DNA of 64,000 nt from Pseudomonas hormoni (GCF_018502625.1 NZ_CP075566.1:4140001-4204000); one strand, 5' to 3'. Numbered from the stretch's first letter, positions 27,954-44,042 are shown. Notes: a model not told the origin generated them from the sequence alone. Made by a program: numbers and translations.

Positions 27954-28273
27954 AGGCGAACTCCACTCCCAGCAGCGGGGCTCGCCGGAAGGATCAATCA
28001 GTCAATTCATGATTGGAAAAACGGTTTACTGAGTTACTACTGGGTAAGTCCATGGAGGTATTCCACAAGCCCCGGCGGGGCTGACGGGCGCAATGATACA
28101 CCGCCCGACGGTTTTAAACGTTAAAAAATCTTGGCTGAAACAAGCGCTTGCGAGACAAACCTGAGCGTCATCCTGATCCATGAAAATGCGACGACTCATT
28201 CTGAAAAGAAAACACACCACCGCTGAAAAATGTAACGACTACCCTTGAGTCAGACCGTCATGGAGGACGTTTG
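27954..28273. other. Divergent region between mgtE and a small exported-protein gene
   Basis: 320 bp with the mgtE promoter side and a G+C hairpin (CCCCGGCGGGG around 28068). No known Mg2+ riboswitch could be recognised and no gene was seen. Confidence 0.4.
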
Positions 28274-28792
28274 ATGCTATTGAATGCACAGTATTTTTTG
28301 CTGATCGCCCTGTTCTGCCTGCCGCTCGAGACATTTGCTGCAACCGTTCACCGATGCGAAGCAGCCAACGGCCGCATCACATTCACCACATTGAGTTGTG
28401 GGACCGGCGACAGCTTTTCGCTCCAGGAGGTGCGCACCTTTACTCCCGGCAGCACGATGGCCCTTATGCCGGAAGCGGACACGCGTGAAACATCAGGTAT
28501 GAAAAACAAGAGGCGGGAGCCGACAGTCGTCGGCCAGACCGAGGACAAATGCGGGAACGTGATTAATGCGCGGGAGCGACGGGAAGCAATCATCAATCAA
28601 CGGGTGGTTGCCGGCATGAGTCAGCAGGATGTCGAAAGCGCGCTAGGCAAGCCCGACAAGATCACGGTGCGCAATTCGGCCACGAGCTACCGTTACGACA
28701 CCAGGCTGGGTCGCAGTGCTCACGTCGAGTTCGATGAGAAAGGATGTACCAAGGGAAAAGCCAAAACCCAGACGGCAAAAAGCCCGCGTTAA
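28274..28792 (+). CDS. Exported protein, DUF4124-like start with SmpA/OmlA-like C-terminal motif
   Basis: 172 residues from the ATG at 28274 (a TTG one codon earlier is less likely; GGAGG upstream). A signal peptide (MLLNAQYFLLIALFCLPLETFAA) is followed by HRCEAANGRITFTTLSC, which looks like the DUF4124 pattern (Y-R-C ... G-x-x-x-F-S-x-x-x-C). Near the C-terminus VVAGMSQQDVESALGKPDKI is the short motif shared by SmpA/OmlA/BamE-type periplasmic domains. The stop codon lies inside the stem-loop of the terminator. Likely periplasmic; function unknown. Confidence 0.75.
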   Translation: MLLNAQYFLLIALFCLPLETFAATVHRCEAANGRITFTTLSCGTGDSFSLQEVRTFTPGSTMALMPEADTRETSGMKNKRREPTVVGQTEDKCGNVINARERREAIINQRVVAGMSQQDVESALGKPDKITVRNSATSYRYDTRLGRSAHVEFDEKGCTKGKAKTQTAKSPR

Positions 28793-28806
28793 ACGCGGGC
28801 TTTTTG
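28777..28806. terminator. Terminator overlapping the stop codon, shared with the tRNA operon
   Basis: AAAGCCCGCG-TTAAA-CGCGGGCTTTTT. The stop codon TAA forms the loop. T-runs on both strands allow it to end the tRNA operon from the other side too. Confidence 0.88.
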
Positions 28807-28811
28807 GTGTT

Positions 28812-28888
28812 TGGTGCACTCGACAGGATTCGAACCTGTGACCGCTCGGTTCGTAGCCGAGTACTCTATCCAGCTGAGCTACGAGTGC
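28812..28888 (-). tRNA. tRNA-Arg (anticodon ACG), copy 2
   Basis: 77 nt with encoded CCA. Acceptor GCACTCG/CGAGTGC, anticodon stem CTCGG/CCGAG around CTACGAA (ACG). Identical to the copy at 28960-29036. Confidence 0.96.
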
Positions 28889-28959
28889 ATTTGTGGTTTT
28901 ATACCAGATCACAACTGGTTGAAGCCAAGCTATTCACATTGCTGCAAACAACTCTTAAA

Positions 28960-29036
28960 TGGTGCACTCGACAGGATTCGAACCTGTGACCGCTCGGTTC
29001 GTAGCCGAGTACTCTATCCAGCTGAGCTACGAGTGC
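28960..29036 (-). tRNA. tRNA-Arg (anticodon ACG), copy 1
   Basis: 77 nt with encoded CCA; same sequence as the neighbouring copy 71 nt downstream. Part of the Ser-Arg-Arg tRNA operon after rsmA. P. aeruginosa has more Arg copies at this place, from memory. Confidence 0.96.
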
Positions 29037-29144
29037 ATTTGTTGCCGCGCATTATAGGCCGTTTAATCTCTATGTAAAGCGCTTTTTTCTAGTAATTTCA
29101 ACAACTTACCGAAAAAGCCAGATTACAACGTACTACGCAAATAA

Positions 29145-29235
29145 TGGCGGAGAACGGGGGATTCGAACCCCCGACACCCTTTTGAGGTGTACTCCCTTAG
29201 CAGGGGAGCGCCTTCGGCCACTCGGCCAGCTCTCC
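29145..29235 (-). tRNA. tRNA-Ser (anticodon GCT)
   Basis: 91 nt with encoded CCA and the long variable arm typical of Ser tRNAs (TACACCTCAAAAGGGTGT). The anticodon loop CTGCTAA gives GCT (reads AGC/AGT). First tRNA of the operon downstream of rsmA. Confidence 0.96.
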
Positions 29236-29297
29236 GCAACACGGGGCGTATATTAACCAGCTTCTTCCCCGTTTGCAAACATAAAAAACGATAAAAA

Positions 29298-29486
29298 TTA
29301 ATGGCTTGGTTCTTCGTCCTTCTCTTTCTTTATACGCAGGTAAATTTCCTCACGGTGGACCGCAACCTCTTTCGGGGCGTTGACACCGATACGCACTTGA
29401 TTTCCTTTAACGCCGAGCACGGTCACGGTGATTTCGCCATCACCAATAATCAGGCTTTCTGCGCACCGACGAGTCAGAATCAGCAT
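29298..29486 (-). CDS. rsmA: Carbon storage/post-transcriptional regulator RsmA (CsrA family)
   Basis: 62 residues from the ATG at 29484-29486 (GAGGAGAAAGG upstream; an in-frame ATG six codons earlier is less likely). It binds GGA motifs near ribosome sites and represses translation of secondary-metabolism and biofilm mRNAs. Start [16 protein letters not shown] and [20 protein letters not shown], with the critical Arg in VHREE, are conserved. Small RNAs of the Rsm type that would titrate it are not in this window. Lies between lysC and the tRNA operon as in other Pseudomonas. Confidence 0.97.
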   Translation of the reverse strand: MLILTRRCAESLIIGDGEITVTVLGVKGNQVRIGVNAPKEVAVHREEIYLRIKKEKDEEPSH

Positions 29487-29627
29487 ACCTTTCTCCTCAC
29501 GCATTTCATTTCAGGGACAACAGTCTGCAAAAAAAAGGCACTCGACCTACAACCTGAACGATCGCAGCCCTACATGCCTGAGTATTGACTAGCGCGGACA
29601 AAAGAACAGCTTCGGGCCGTGCCATTC

Positions 29628-29664
29628 AAAAAACAAAAGGGCGCGGTCAGACCGCGCCCTTCGG
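29628..29664 (-). terminator. Rho-independent terminator of lysC
   Basis: GGGCGCGGTC-A-GACCGCGCCC stem with TTTTGTTTTTT on the minus strand. Confidence 0.9.
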
Positions 29665-29672
29665 CAAACGCA

Positions 29673-30914
29673 TCACTCGCCCTGTCGGGCCGGTGCGTCC
29701 AGTTCGAAAGCCGTGTGCAGAGCGCGCACAGCCAGTTCCAGGTACTTCTCTTCGATCACCACGGAGACTTTGATTTCCGAGGTCGAGATCATCTGGATGT
29801 TGATGCTTTCTTTCGCCAGGGATTCGAACATGCGGCTGGCCACGCCTGCGTGGGAGCGCATGCCGACGCCGACGATCGAGACCTTCGCGATCTTGATGTC
29901 GCCAACGACTTCGCGGGCACCGATCTCGCGAGCGGTGTTTTCCAGCACGGTTTGCGCGGCCTGGAAGTCATTGCGGTGCACGGTGAAGGTGAAGTCGGTG
30001 GTGTTATCGTGCGCAACGTTCTGCACGATCATATCGACTTCGATGTTCGCGGCGCTGATCGGGCCGAGAATCTTGAATGCAACGCCCGGGGTGTCTGGCA
30101 CGCCACGGATGGTCAGCTTGGCTTCATCGCGATTGAAAGCGATGCCGGAAATGATCGGCTGTTCCATGGTTTCCTCTTCATCAATAGTAATGAGGGTGCC
30201 CGGACCCTCCTTGAAGCTGTGCAGTACGCGCAGCGGAACGTTGTACTTGCCGGCGAACTCGACCGCACGGATCTGCAACACCTTGGAACCGAGGCTGGCC
30301 ATTTCCAGCATCTCTTCGAAGGTAATCTTGTCCAGGCGCTGGGCCACGGACACCACACGCGGGTCGGTGGTGTAGACGCCGTCGACATCGGTGTAGATCT
30401 GGCATTCGTCAGCCTTCAAGGCTGCCGCCAGCGCTACGCCGGTGGTGTCGGAACCGCCACGACCGAGGGTGGTGATGTTGCCGTGCTCGTCGACGCCCTG
30501 GAAACCGGCGACAACCACCACGCGACCTGCTTTCAGATCACCGCGAATCTTCTGGTCATCAATCTGCAAGATACGCGCTTTATTGTGCGCGCTGTCCGTC
30601 AGAATCCGCACCTGGTTGCCGGTGTAGGACACCGCTGGCACACCGCGCTTGATCAGCGCCATGGCCAGCAGGGCAATCGTCACCTGCTCACCGGTGGAGA
30701 CGATCACGTCCAGCTCACGCGGAACCGGTTGGCCGTCGCCACTGATTTGCTTGGCCAGATCGATCAGACGGTTGGTTTCGCCGCTCATTGCAGACAGCAC
30801 AACCACCAGGTCATCGCCGGCATCGCGGAATTTCTTAACCTTGTCGGCGACCTGCTCGATTCTCTCGACAGTGCCGACCGAGGTGCCTCCAAATTTCTGT
30901 ACGATCAAAGCCAT
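29673..30914 (-). CDS. lysC: Aspartate kinase
   Basis: 413 residues from the ATG at 30912-30914. It phosphorylates aspartate, the first step to Lys, Thr, Met and diaminopimelate. The kinase domain opens with MALIVQKFGGTSVGTVERIE. It contains FQGVDEHGNITTLGRGGSDT and YTDVDGVYTTDPR. Two C-terminal ACT domains (about 265-410: IRGVPDTPGVAFKILGPISA and IVGVGMRSHAGVASRMFESL) give feedback control by lysine and threonine. The frame extends upstream of the chosen start without family similarity. AGAGGCGG serves as the ribosome site. Confidence 0.97.
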   Translation of the reverse strand: MALIVQKFGGTSVGTVERIEQVADKVKKFRDAGDDLVVVLSAMSGETNRLIDLAKQISGDGQPVPRELDVIVSTGEQVTIALLAMALIKRGVPAVSYTGNQVRILTDSAHNKARILQIDDQKIRGDLKAGRVVVVAGFQGVDEHGNITTLGRGGSDTTGVALAAALKADECQIYTDVDGVYTTDPRVVSVAQRLDKITFEEMLEMASLGSKVLQIRAVEFAGKYNVPLRVLHSFKEGPGTLITIDEEETMEQPIISGIAFNRDEAKLTIRGVPDTPGVAFKILGPISAANIEVDMIVQNVAHDNTTDFTFTVHRNDFQAAQTVLENTAREIGAREVVGDIKIAKVSIVGVGMRSHAGVASRMFESLAKESINIQMISTSEIKVSVVIEEKYLELAVRALHTAFELDAPARQGE

Positions 30915-31005
30915 TTCAAAGCCGCCTCTGCCCATGAAGGGCGCCCAAATAATCACTCAAACAGCGTTCCGGCCCGCCACTAGACCGCGGGCCGGACACA
31001 CTGCC

Positions 31006-33630
<2,625 letters not shown>

Positions 33631-33776
33631 TAGGTTCTTCCACGGAGGCTGCGGCCAAAGGCCTGTGCGAAACGTCAACAGACGAAGCGACGGCAAAGGG
33701 CCGCATTATATCGGCCCTGCGCGCGGGGTACAGCGTGTTTATACGATAGAAACGGTCAATTGGACGGCTAACGCTG

Positions 33777-34781
33777 TCAGTTGCGCGAAAACTCGACGAA
33801 TGTCGCGACGACTTGCTCGATTTGAGTTCGGCTGACGTCCATGTGCGTGACCATCCTAAGGCGACTGGCAGCGCTCAACTTGATCCCGCGCTCGGCGGCA
33901 AAGGCTTTGATCGCCTCGGCCTGATCGCCCATTTGCACGTAAACCATGTTGGTCTGCACCGGCTCGACGCTGTAACCGGCCTTACGTAGCCCGTCGGCCA
34001 AAAACTGTGCATTGGCGTGGTCGTCGGCCAGGCGGTGAACGTTTTTATCCAGGGCATACAAACCTGCCGCCGCCAGAATACCGGCCTGACGCATGCCGCC
34101 GCCGACCATCTTGCGCAGGCGTCGCGCCTTACCGATCAACTCCACCGAGCCGCACAGCACCGAACCGATCGGCGCGCCCAGGCCTTTGGACAGGCAGACC
34201 GAGACCGAATCGAAATACTGCGTGATTTCACGGGCATCGACACCCAGTTTGACGGCGGCGTTATACAGGCGAGCGCCGTCCAGGTGCAGGGCCAGACCGT
34301 GTTCACGGGTGAAGCTGCGGGCCCGGGCCAGGTATTCCAGTGGCAGAACCTTGCCCTGCATGGTGTTTTCCAGCGCCAGCAAGCGGGTACGAGCGAAATG
34401 GAAGTCGTCCGGCTTGATCGCTGCGGCGACCTGCGAAAGGTCCAGCGAGCCATCGGCCTGCACTTCCAGCGGCTGTGGCTGGATCGATCCGAGCACCGCC
34501 GCACCGCCACCTTCATACTTATAGGTGTGGGCCTGCTGGCCGACGATGTACTCGTCACCGCGTTCGCAGTGGGCCATCAGGCCCAGCAGGTTGCTCATGG
34601 TGCCCGTCGGCACGAACAGCGCCGCGGCAAAACCCAACCGATTGGCAAGCTCGGCTTCCAGTCGATTGACGGTCGGATCTTCGCCGTAGACGTCGTCACC
34701 GGTAGCCGCGTTGGCCATCGCGTGGAGCATCCCTGAGGTCGGTTGGGTGACGGTGTCGCTGCGAAGATCGATAACACTCAT
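33777..34781 (-). CDS. ltaE: Low-specificity L-threonine aldolase
   Basis: 334 residues from the ATG at 34779-34781 (GAGG upstream; the longer frame lacks similarity). PLP enzyme that splits L-threonine or allo-threonine into glycine and acetaldehyde. Motifs: [29 protein letters not shown], the cofactor Asp in [10 protein letters not shown] and the Schiff-base Lys in [13 protein letters not shown], then [10 protein letters not shown]. Not obviously in an operon; the next gene, ribH, is divergent and riboswitch-controlled. Confidence 0.94.
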   Translation of the reverse strand: MSVIDLRSDTVTQPTSGMLHAMANAATGDDVYGEDPTVNRLEAELANRLGFAAALFVPTGTMSNLLGLMAHCERGDEYIVGQQAHTYKYEGGGAAVLGSIQPQPLEVQADGSLDLSQVAAAIKPDDFHFARTRLLALENTMQGKVLPLEYLARARSFTREHGLALHLDGARLYNAAVKLGVDAREITQYFDSVSVCLSKGLGAPIGSVLCGSVELIGKARRLRKMVGGGMRQAGILAAAGLYALDKNVHRLADDHANAQFLADGLRKAGYSVEPVQTNMVYVQMGDQAEAIKAFAAERGIKLSAASRLRMVTHMDVSRTQIEQVVATFVEFSRN

Positions 34782-34956
34782 GAATCTGGCCTCGGTAAGC
34801 AGGGGGAAAATCCCTTTCAGGAAGGAATTACTGCGGTCATGCCGACGAATAATCAACCCTTGGTCAGGAAAAGGCTGCTTGATCCGACGAAAAAGTCGAT
34901 AGCAATCATCAGATAGCCGCAATGCACAGGGGCGAAATATGTGTTAAAAACGCTGC

Positions 34957-34977
34957 GCCGCCAGACAATCTGGCGGC
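34957..34977 (+). other. 9-bp hairpin just before the FMN riboswitch
   Basis: GCCGCCAGA-CAA-TCTGGCGGC is a perfect inverted repeat ending only a few bases before the riboswitch P1 stem. It may mark the transcript 5' end or an upstream terminator without a T-run. Confidence 0.45.
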
Positions 34978-34982
34978 AAAAC

Positions 34983-35147
34983 GTTCTCAGGGCGGGGTGC
35001 AACTCCCCACCGGCGGTAATTGCGCGCAATGCGCATAGCCCGCGAGCGCTTGGCGACAGCACGGCTTCGGCGGTGACTGGCGACAAGGTCAGCAGACCCG
35101 GTGTGATCCCGGGGCCGACGGTCATAGTCCGGATGAAGAGAGAACGG
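34983..35147 (+). promoter_or_regulatory. FMN riboswitch (RFN element)
   Basis: The conserved blocks of the RFN element occur in order: TTCTCAGGGCGGGGTGCAA, ACTCCCCACCGGCGGTAAT, AGCCCGCGAGCG, then after a variable arm GGTCAGCAGACCCGGTG, CCGGGGCCGACGGTCATAGT and CCGGATGAAGAGAGAACG. It senses FMN in the leader of the lumazine synthase gene. A distal pairing GGGCAT (35172-35177) with ATGCCC (35218-35223) followed by TGTTTTTT may be the expression-platform terminator. Confidence 0.97.
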
Positions 35148-35251
35148 GATTGGCGCCAAAGGGCCGTCCGCGGGCATTCGTGCGAGCGTGCGTACCCTTA
35201 AATCCCATTCGATTCATATGCCCTGTTTTTTACATAAACAGGAGTCAGAAC

Positions 35252-35761
35252 ATGCAACCCACCGCAATCGACAGCAAAAGCAAAAACCATCAGGGCGAGC
35301 GCGTTGCGTTCATTCAGGCCTGCTGGCACAAGGAAATCGTCGACCAGAGCCGTAAGGGCTTCGTCGCTGAAATGATTGCCCAGGGTTATCAGGAGTCGGA
35401 GATCGATTTCTTCGAAGTCGGCGGCGCCTTTGAAATGCCCCTGCACGCCAAGTTGCTGGCCAAGACCGGACGTTATGCCGGTATCGTCGCGGCCGCCCTG
35501 GTGGTGGATGGCGGGATCTACCGTCATGAGTTTGTGGCCCAGTCAGTCGTCAGCGGCCTGATGCAGGTTCAACTGGAAACCGAAGTGCCGGTGTTCTCGG
35601 TTTCCCTGACCCCGCACCACTTCCACGCTGGCGAAGAGCATCAGAAGTTCTTCTTCGATCACTTTGTGCACAAGGGTCAGGAAGCGGCGAAGACTTGCGC
35701 CGACACCCTGCAGAAGGTTCGTGCACTGCGCCGCACCGAGCCGCTTGCCGTAGCCGTCTAA
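35252..35761 (+). CDS. ribH: 6,7-dimethyl-8-ribityllumazine synthase (type II, RibH2-like)
   Basis: 169 residues from the ATG at 35252 (AGGAG upstream). Makes the lumazine precursor of riboflavin. The family pattern is FIQACWHKEIVDQSRKGFVA, FEVGGAFEMPLHAKLLA and VVDGGIYRHEFVAQSVVSGL. The C-terminal FHAGEEHQKFFFDHFVHKGQ carries the acidic/His region near the active site. The divergent sequence, compared with housekeeping RibH, and the stand-alone location suggest the RibH2 type described in alphaproteobacteria. Expression is under the FMN riboswitch. Whether a second ribH exists elsewhere cannot be seen. Confidence 0.88.
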   Translation: MQPTAIDSKSKNHQGERVAFIQACWHKEIVDQSRKGFVAEMIAQGYQESEIDFFEVGGAFEMPLHAKLLAKTGRYAGIVAAALVVDGGIYRHEFVAQSVVSGLMQVQLETEVPVFSVSLTPHHFHAGEEHQKFFFDHFVHKGQEAAKTCADTLQKVRALRRTEPLAVAV

Positions 35762-35775
35762 ACACCGGACATAAC

Positions 35776-35865
35776 TGTGGGAGCTAGTCTGCTGGCGATA
35801 GCGGAGTATCAGTCGACATCCAGGGTGACTGACACATTGCAATCGCTAGCAGGCTAGCTCCCACA
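35776..35865. repeat. REP pair (class D)
   Basis: TGTGGGAGCTAGTCTGCT and its inverted partner AGCAGGCTAGCTCCCACA; the same class as 42380-42469. Between convergent ribH and astE. Confidence 0.9.
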
Positions 35866-35881
35866 TTGGTTTGTGTTGTGC

Positions 35882-36892
35882 TCAGGCGAGGTTGTCGTCG
35901 GTGGTCGGCACGATCAGGATGCCGGCGCGCAGGCCATTCTTGACCTTAGGGTTCGGGAAGATGATCCGGGCACCCTCTTCCTCGATGATCCACCGTGTCT
36001 GGGCGATGTCTTCGGCCAGCAGATAACCCACTTCCAACTCCGAGAAGTTCTCGATGTCCGCTGGCAGGTTCAAGCGGAAGCTGTCGCTGTGCTTGATGAT
36101 TTCCCGCGCCACGCTGAACAACTGCAACCCATCCAGCGCCGCTTCGGTCAGCTCCGGCTCGGTGCCTTCGATGATCTGTTTGAGGCGGGTTTCCAGCAGG
36201 GAGACGTTGACGCCATCGTTCTGCCCGAACGGCCGCGCCTTGCCCAGCTCCAGGGTGAAAGACTCGGCGCCGAGCTTGTCGTAGGTGTAGGAGCTGAAAA
36301 CGATGGACGGTTTGTTTTGCAGCAGCACCGCTTCCATACCGGCGGCACGCAAGCGAGCCAGTTCCTGACGGGAATGCTGGTGACCTTCTTTCCACGGATA
36401 CAAAGCGAACTGCTCGATTTTCGAGCCACGAATCGCCGTGTGCAGGTCGTAGTGCAGACGCTCACGATCCGGCAGGCTGAAGAAACTGGCCGCCAGTCGC
36501 TCCAGTTCACAGGCGCGCAGGGCTTCGGAACCGCTGGTTTGTTCGTGGCGGCCGTTGAACAGCCGATTGACGTCCTGCTCGATGAAACGCTCGCCCTTGC
36601 GAATCGCTTCCGGGTTGCCGAACAGGAACAGAATGCGTGCGCGCGGCTTCAAGTCGCCGCGGGCGATGTCATGCAACAGGCGATCAAGCAACTCGATCGG
36701 CGCTGTTTCGTTGCCATGGATCCCGGCTGACAGCAGCAGGTCCAGGCCGTTGTCCCGAGCTTCAGGTGGCCGGACTTCCAGCGCACCTTCGCTCAACCAG
36801 CGCATCCGCACGCCTTCGACAGTCAGTTGAGTCTTCTCCGCCGGTTCGCGGCCGGCGAGGGTCAGTTCAAGCAGTTTGCCGAGGGCGAGCAT
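35882..36892 (-). CDS. astE: Succinylglutamate desuccinylase
   Basis: 336 residues. Last step of the arginine succinyltransferase (AST) pathway: N-succinylglutamate to succinate and glutamate. A zinc carboxypeptidase-like fold of the AstE/aspartoacylase family: [17 protein letters not shown] holds the zinc His and Glu, [12 protein letters not shown] and EQDVNRLF follow, and the second metal His is in [11 protein letters not shown]. Last gene of the ast operon here (astC-aruF-aruG-astD-astB-PA0900-like-astE). Confidence 0.95.
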   Translation of the reverse strand: MLALGKLLELTLAGREPAEKTQLTVEGVRMRWLSEGALEVRPPEARDNGLDLLLSAGIHGNETAPIELLDRLLHDIARGDLKPRARILFLFGNPEAIRKGERFIEQDVNRLFNGRHEQTSGSEALRACELERLAASFFSLPDRERLHYDLHTAIRGSKIEQFALYPWKEGHQHSRQELARLRAAGMEAVLLQNKPSIVFSSYTYDKLGAESFTLELGKARPFGQNDGVNVSLLETRLKQIIEGTEPELTEAALDGLQLFSVAREIIKHSDSFRLNLPADIENFSELEVGYLLAEDIAQTRWIIEEEGARIIFPNPKVKNGLRAGILIVPTTDDNLA

Positions 36893-36904
36893 AGAGCGGT
36901 TTCC

Positions 36905-37192
36905 TTAGTGGTCGTGTGCGCAATCCGGGCCGTGCACGTGGTCTTCGTCACCGACTTCAGCCGGTTCCATTTCCAGTTGCAGACTTACCAGATTAGTCGC
37001 CAATGGGCGCAGCAGCAGGTTTGCGTATTCAGCGTCACCTTCTTCGACGTCCACGCCGATCAGCAGTTGGCCACGGCCGTCGTGCTGAATCCACAGCTCT
37101 TTGCCTTGCCACAGGACCGCGACGCGGGTGCAGGACGTTTCCAGTTGCGTGCCGTCGGTGTCTTCAAGGATCAGCTGCAGGGTATCGCTCAT
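36905..37192 (-). CDS. Conserved small protein in the ast operon (PA0900-like)
   Basis: 95 residues from the ATG at 37190-37192. A protein of this size lies between aruB and aruE in P. aeruginosa (PA0900), with no defined function. It begins MSDTLQLILEDTDGTQLETS and has a predicted beta-rich body. It ends in a His/Asp/Cys-rich tail (EDHVHGPDCAHDH) that could bind a metal such as zinc, possibly related to the zinc-dependent AstE encoded next, 12 bp downstream. That link is inference. Confidence 0.8.
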   Translation of the reverse strand: MSDTLQLILEDTDGTQLETSCTRVAVLWQGKELWIQHDGRGQLLIGVDVEEGDAEYANLLLRPLATNLVSLQLEMEPAEVGDEDHVHGPDCAHDH

Positions 37193-37212
37193 GTGTTTTA
37201 CGCTCTCGACGT

Positions 37213-38559
37213 TCAATTGATCTGGAATGGATAAACCGCGCCCAGTTTAAGGATTTGCGTCAGTTCATCCAGTGCCGTCCGGCACTCAAGCAGCAATTGC
37301 GGGTCCGCGAGATCGTTTTCGGTCATGCGGTCGCGGTAGTGCTTGTCGACCCATTCGGTCAGCGTGCCGTACAACGGTGCCGTCATGATAACCCCTGGGT
37401 TGACGGCTGCCAGTTCGGTTTCGTTCAGTGCGACGCGCAAACGCAGGCACGCCGGGCCACCGCCGTTCTGCATGCTTTGCTTCAAATCAAAAACTTTGAC
37501 TTCGCGGATCAGGCCGCCAGAGCTGGTCAGGCTTTGCAGGTACTGCCAGACGCGCTCGTTGCCACGGCATTCTTCCGGCACGATCAACAGCATCGAGCCA
37601 TCAGGACGCGACAGCAGTTGGCTGTTGAACAGGTAGGAACGTACCGCGTCTTCCACGGTGACCGCAGAACGCGGAACGCAGATCGACTGGAATTTCCCGC
37701 CGACCTTGGCGAGTTTGCCTTGCAGCTCGGCCAGCATCTGGTCGGTGTCGAGGAACGCGTCCTCGTGATAGAACAGCACTTCGCCGTTACCCACCGCGAT
37801 CACGTCGTTGTGGAACACGCCCTGATCGATCACCGAAGGGTTCTGCTGCGCGTAAACGACGCCGTCATCGCTCAAGCCGTGCAGACGGGCAACCGCTTGC
37901 GACGCTTCGAGAGTCTGGCGCGCCGGGTACTTCTGCGGCGCCGGGTAGCGGGTGTCAAATGCGCTGCGACCGAACACGAAGAACTCGACGCCGGCTTCAC
38001 CGTATTCACGGCAGAAACGGGTGTGGTTGGCCGCGCCTTCGTCGCCGAACTGCGCCACCGCCGGCAACGCGGCGTGGTGAGCGAAGTGCTTCTGGTCAGC
38101 GAACATCGCGCCCAGCACGCGGCTGGTGGTCGGGTGTTCGATGCTGCGGTGGTATTTGCAGTTGAGGTTGGCGGCAGTGAAATGCACGCGACCGTCGGCG
38201 GTGTCGGCACTCGGGCTGACCGTGGCGGCGTTGGCCACCCACATGCTCGACGCCGAGCAGCTGGCGACCAGCAACGGCATTGCGTCTTTGGCGGCTTGCT
38301 CGATCACTTGCGCGTCGGTGCCGCTGAAGCCCAGTCGGCGCAAAGCCGCCACGTCAGGGCGCTCTTGTGGCGCCAGCACGCCTTGTTGAAAGCCCATTTC
38401 CATCAGCGCTTTCATTTTCGCCAGGCCTTGCAGCGCGGCTTCCTTCGGGTTCGAAGACTGCTGGCTGTTGCTCTGGGACGCGACGTTGCCGTAGGACAGG
38501 CCGCCGTAGTTATGGGTCGGCCCCACTAGACCGTCAAAATTGACTTCATAGGATTTCAT
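37213..38559 (-). CDS. astB: N-succinylarginine dihydrolase
   Basis: 448 residues from the ATG at 38557-38559 (GGAGCC upstream). Converts N2-succinylarginine to succinylornithine, CO2 and ammonia. Start [20 protein letters not shown], the amidinotransferase-fold residues [17 protein letters not shown] (His), the catalytic Cys in [14 protein letters not shown] near residue 365, and [18 protein letters not shown]. Length is normal for AstB. A class A REP pair lies between it and astD, inside the operon. Confidence 0.97.
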   Translation of the reverse strand: MKSYEVNFDGLVGPTHNYGGLSYGNVASQSNSQQSSNPKEAALQGLAKMKALMEMGFQQGVLAPQERPDVAALRRLGFSGTDAQVIEQAAKDAMPLLVASCSASSMWVANAATVSPSADTADGRVHFTAANLNCKYHRSIEHPTTSRVLGAMFADQKHFAHHAALPAVAQFGDEGAANHTRFCREYGEAGVEFFVFGRSAFDTRYPAPQKYPARQTLEASQAVARLHGLSDDGVVYAQQNPSVIDQGVFHNDVIAVGNGEVLFYHEDAFLDTDQMLAELQGKLAKVGGKFQSICVPRSAVTVEDAVRSYLFNSQLLSRPDGSMLLIVPEECRGNERVWQYLQSLTSSGGLIREVKVFDLKQSMQNGGGPACLRLRVALNETELAAVNPGVIMTAPLYGTLTEWVDKHYRDRMTENDLADPQLLLECRTALDELTQILKLGAVYPFQIN

Positions 38560-38624
38560 CAGCGAGGCTCCACGAGAATCTGTTGTTATAGGCATCTGGT
38601 AAACATTCAGTCAGACCGAGGCGC

Positions 38625-38723
38625 GGCCTTCGCGGGCAAGCCTCGCTCCTACAGGTTTGTGGTGTGCGCCGATCATGCGAACGACACAAAACCTGTAGGA
38701 GCGAGGCTTGCCCGCGAAAGGGC
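38625..38723. repeat. REP pair (class A) inside the ast operon
   Basis: Inverted GCGGGCAAGCCTCGCTCCTA copies between astD and astB. It ends two bases before the astD stop codon region. Confidence 0.9.
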
Positions 38724-38724
38724 A

Positions 38725-41216
<2,492 letters not shown>

Positions 41217-41286
41217 GCTATCTCCTCAAACGGGCCGCTTGCGCCACCCGCGAAACTCTCTGCTTTTCAGGCATTAAAAGCAGTCG

Positions 41287-42306
41287 TTAAACCGCCACCA
41301 GGCGCACGCTCGCACCTTCACCGACGCCCAGGGCCTCGGCTGCTTCCAGGTCCAGGGTCACGGGTTTGCCCGGCGCGTAATCGAGCTCGAGCAACACGGC
41401 GCGGTAATCCTGCAACTGGGCGTTGGACACTAGGTATTGACGACCGGCGCCTTTGACCGGCTCGCCGATTTTCACCGGAACCACACGGCTCTGGGCGATC
41501 GAACGGATCCCCGAAACACGCGCATGCAGGGTCGGGCCGCCGTCGAAAATGTCGATGTAGTGATCGGTCTCGAAGCCTTCGCGCATCAGGATGTCGAAGG
41601 TGATCTGCGCCCGTGGGTGCACCTGGCCCATCGCTTCTTGCGCGGAGTCCGGCAGCAGCGGCACGTAGATCGGGTAATGCGGCATCAATTCGGCGAGGAA
41701 GGTTCGGCTCTTCAGACCGCACAGGCGCTCGGCCTCGGCGTAATTAAGGTCGAAGAAGTTGCGACCGATGGCGTCCCAGAACGGCGAGTCGCCGTTTTCG
41801 TCGCTGTAACCGACGATCTCGGTCACCACGGAATCGGCAAAGCGCTCCGGATGGCTGGCCACGAACAGCAAGCGACCACGGGAGTTGAGCTCGGCCCAAG
41901 GCGACCCCACCAACTCGCGCTGTACGTAGAAACTGGTCAGCAAACTGTTGCCGGTCAGGTCGTGGCACTGGGAGAGCACGTGAATCTTGTTATGAATCTT
42001 CAACTCGCGGGAAGCGTGCACGAAGGTTTCATTGCGGAAGCTGTAGAACGGCTCCGAATAACCGGCTGACGCCACGATGGCAGAACAGCCCACCAGTTTG
42101 CCGGTGGCGGTGTCTTCGAGGACGAAGAAATAGCTCTCTTCACCATTGAAGCTGACTTCGGCGGAGAACGAAGCTTCGCTCGCGGCGATCTTGTCGCTCA
42201 GGCGTTCAACGTCATCCGGCAAGGAAGTGACACCAATCGGGCTGTCCGCAGCCAGACGCTGTACCTCGCCCAGATCAGCCATTTGCGCGGGGCGCATCAC
42301 CAGCAT
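41287..42306 (-). CDS. aruF: Arginine/ornithine N-succinyltransferase, alpha subunit
   Basis: 339 residues, paralogous to AruG along its length (MRPAQMADLGEVQRLA, EPFYSFRNETFVHASRELKI, SPFWDAIGRNFFDLNYAEAE). In P. aeruginosa the AruF/AruG heteromer accepts both arginine and ornithine. A class D REP pair lies in the 228-bp gap to astC. Likely co-transcribed from the ArgR-controlled promoter before astC. Confidence 0.95.
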   Translation of the reverse strand: MLVMRPAQMADLGEVQRLAADSPIGVTSLPDDVERLSDKIAASEASFSAEVSFNGEESYFFVLEDTATGKLVGCSAIVASAGYSEPFYSFRNETFVHASRELKIHNKIHVLSQCHDLTGNSLLTSFYVQRELVGSPWAELNSRGRLLFVASHPERFADSVVTEIVGYSDENGDSPFWDAIGRNFFDLNYAEAERLCGLKSRTFLAELMPHYPIYVPLLPDSAQEAMGQVHPRAQITFDILMREGFETDHYIDIFDGGPTLHARVSGIRSIAQSRVVPVKIGEPVKGAGRQYLVSNAQLQDYRAVLLELDYAPGKPVTLDLEAAEALGVGEGASVRLVAV

Positions 42307-42379
42307 GGTGTCACTCCTTAATCTCAGAACTTACAGAAGAAAAAATCCCGGGCCATCCCTGATACAACTCAGAGTCAAC

Positions 42380-42469
42380 TGTGGGAGCTAGCCTGCTAGC
42401 GATATCGTCCTGTCAGGCAACAATGATGTTGGCTATCAGGCCCTCATCGCTAGCAGGCTAGCTCCCACA
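42380..42469. repeat. REP pair (class D) inside the ast operon
   Basis: TGTGGGAGCTAGCCTGCTAG and inverted partner between astC and aruF. Confidence 0.9.
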
Positions 42470-42534
42470 CTTTTGATCCAGCCCGAAACAAAAATTTGGA
42501 TCGACACCTGAAAATGTCAGGCGTCGAGGGTCTA

Positions 42535-43900
<1,366 letters not shown>

Positions 43901-44042
43901 TATAGGGTCGCAAAGGCGCAGTTTAAACTGCCGGCACACGTTATAGGCAGGCATGTAGCGTGGTGCGGTAAATATGTACCGCACCCGGCGCGTCACCCTC
44001 TGTTTTGCTTGCGTCCACTCCAAACGCTAAAGGACTGGCGCC

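Noticed and set aside
27954..28273. Mg2+ riboswitch before mgtE
   Set aside because: No M-box core sequences could be recognised.
43901..44042. Type III secretion (hrp) box before the LRR gene
   Set aside because: No GGAACC-N16-CCAC pattern was found upstream of 44043.
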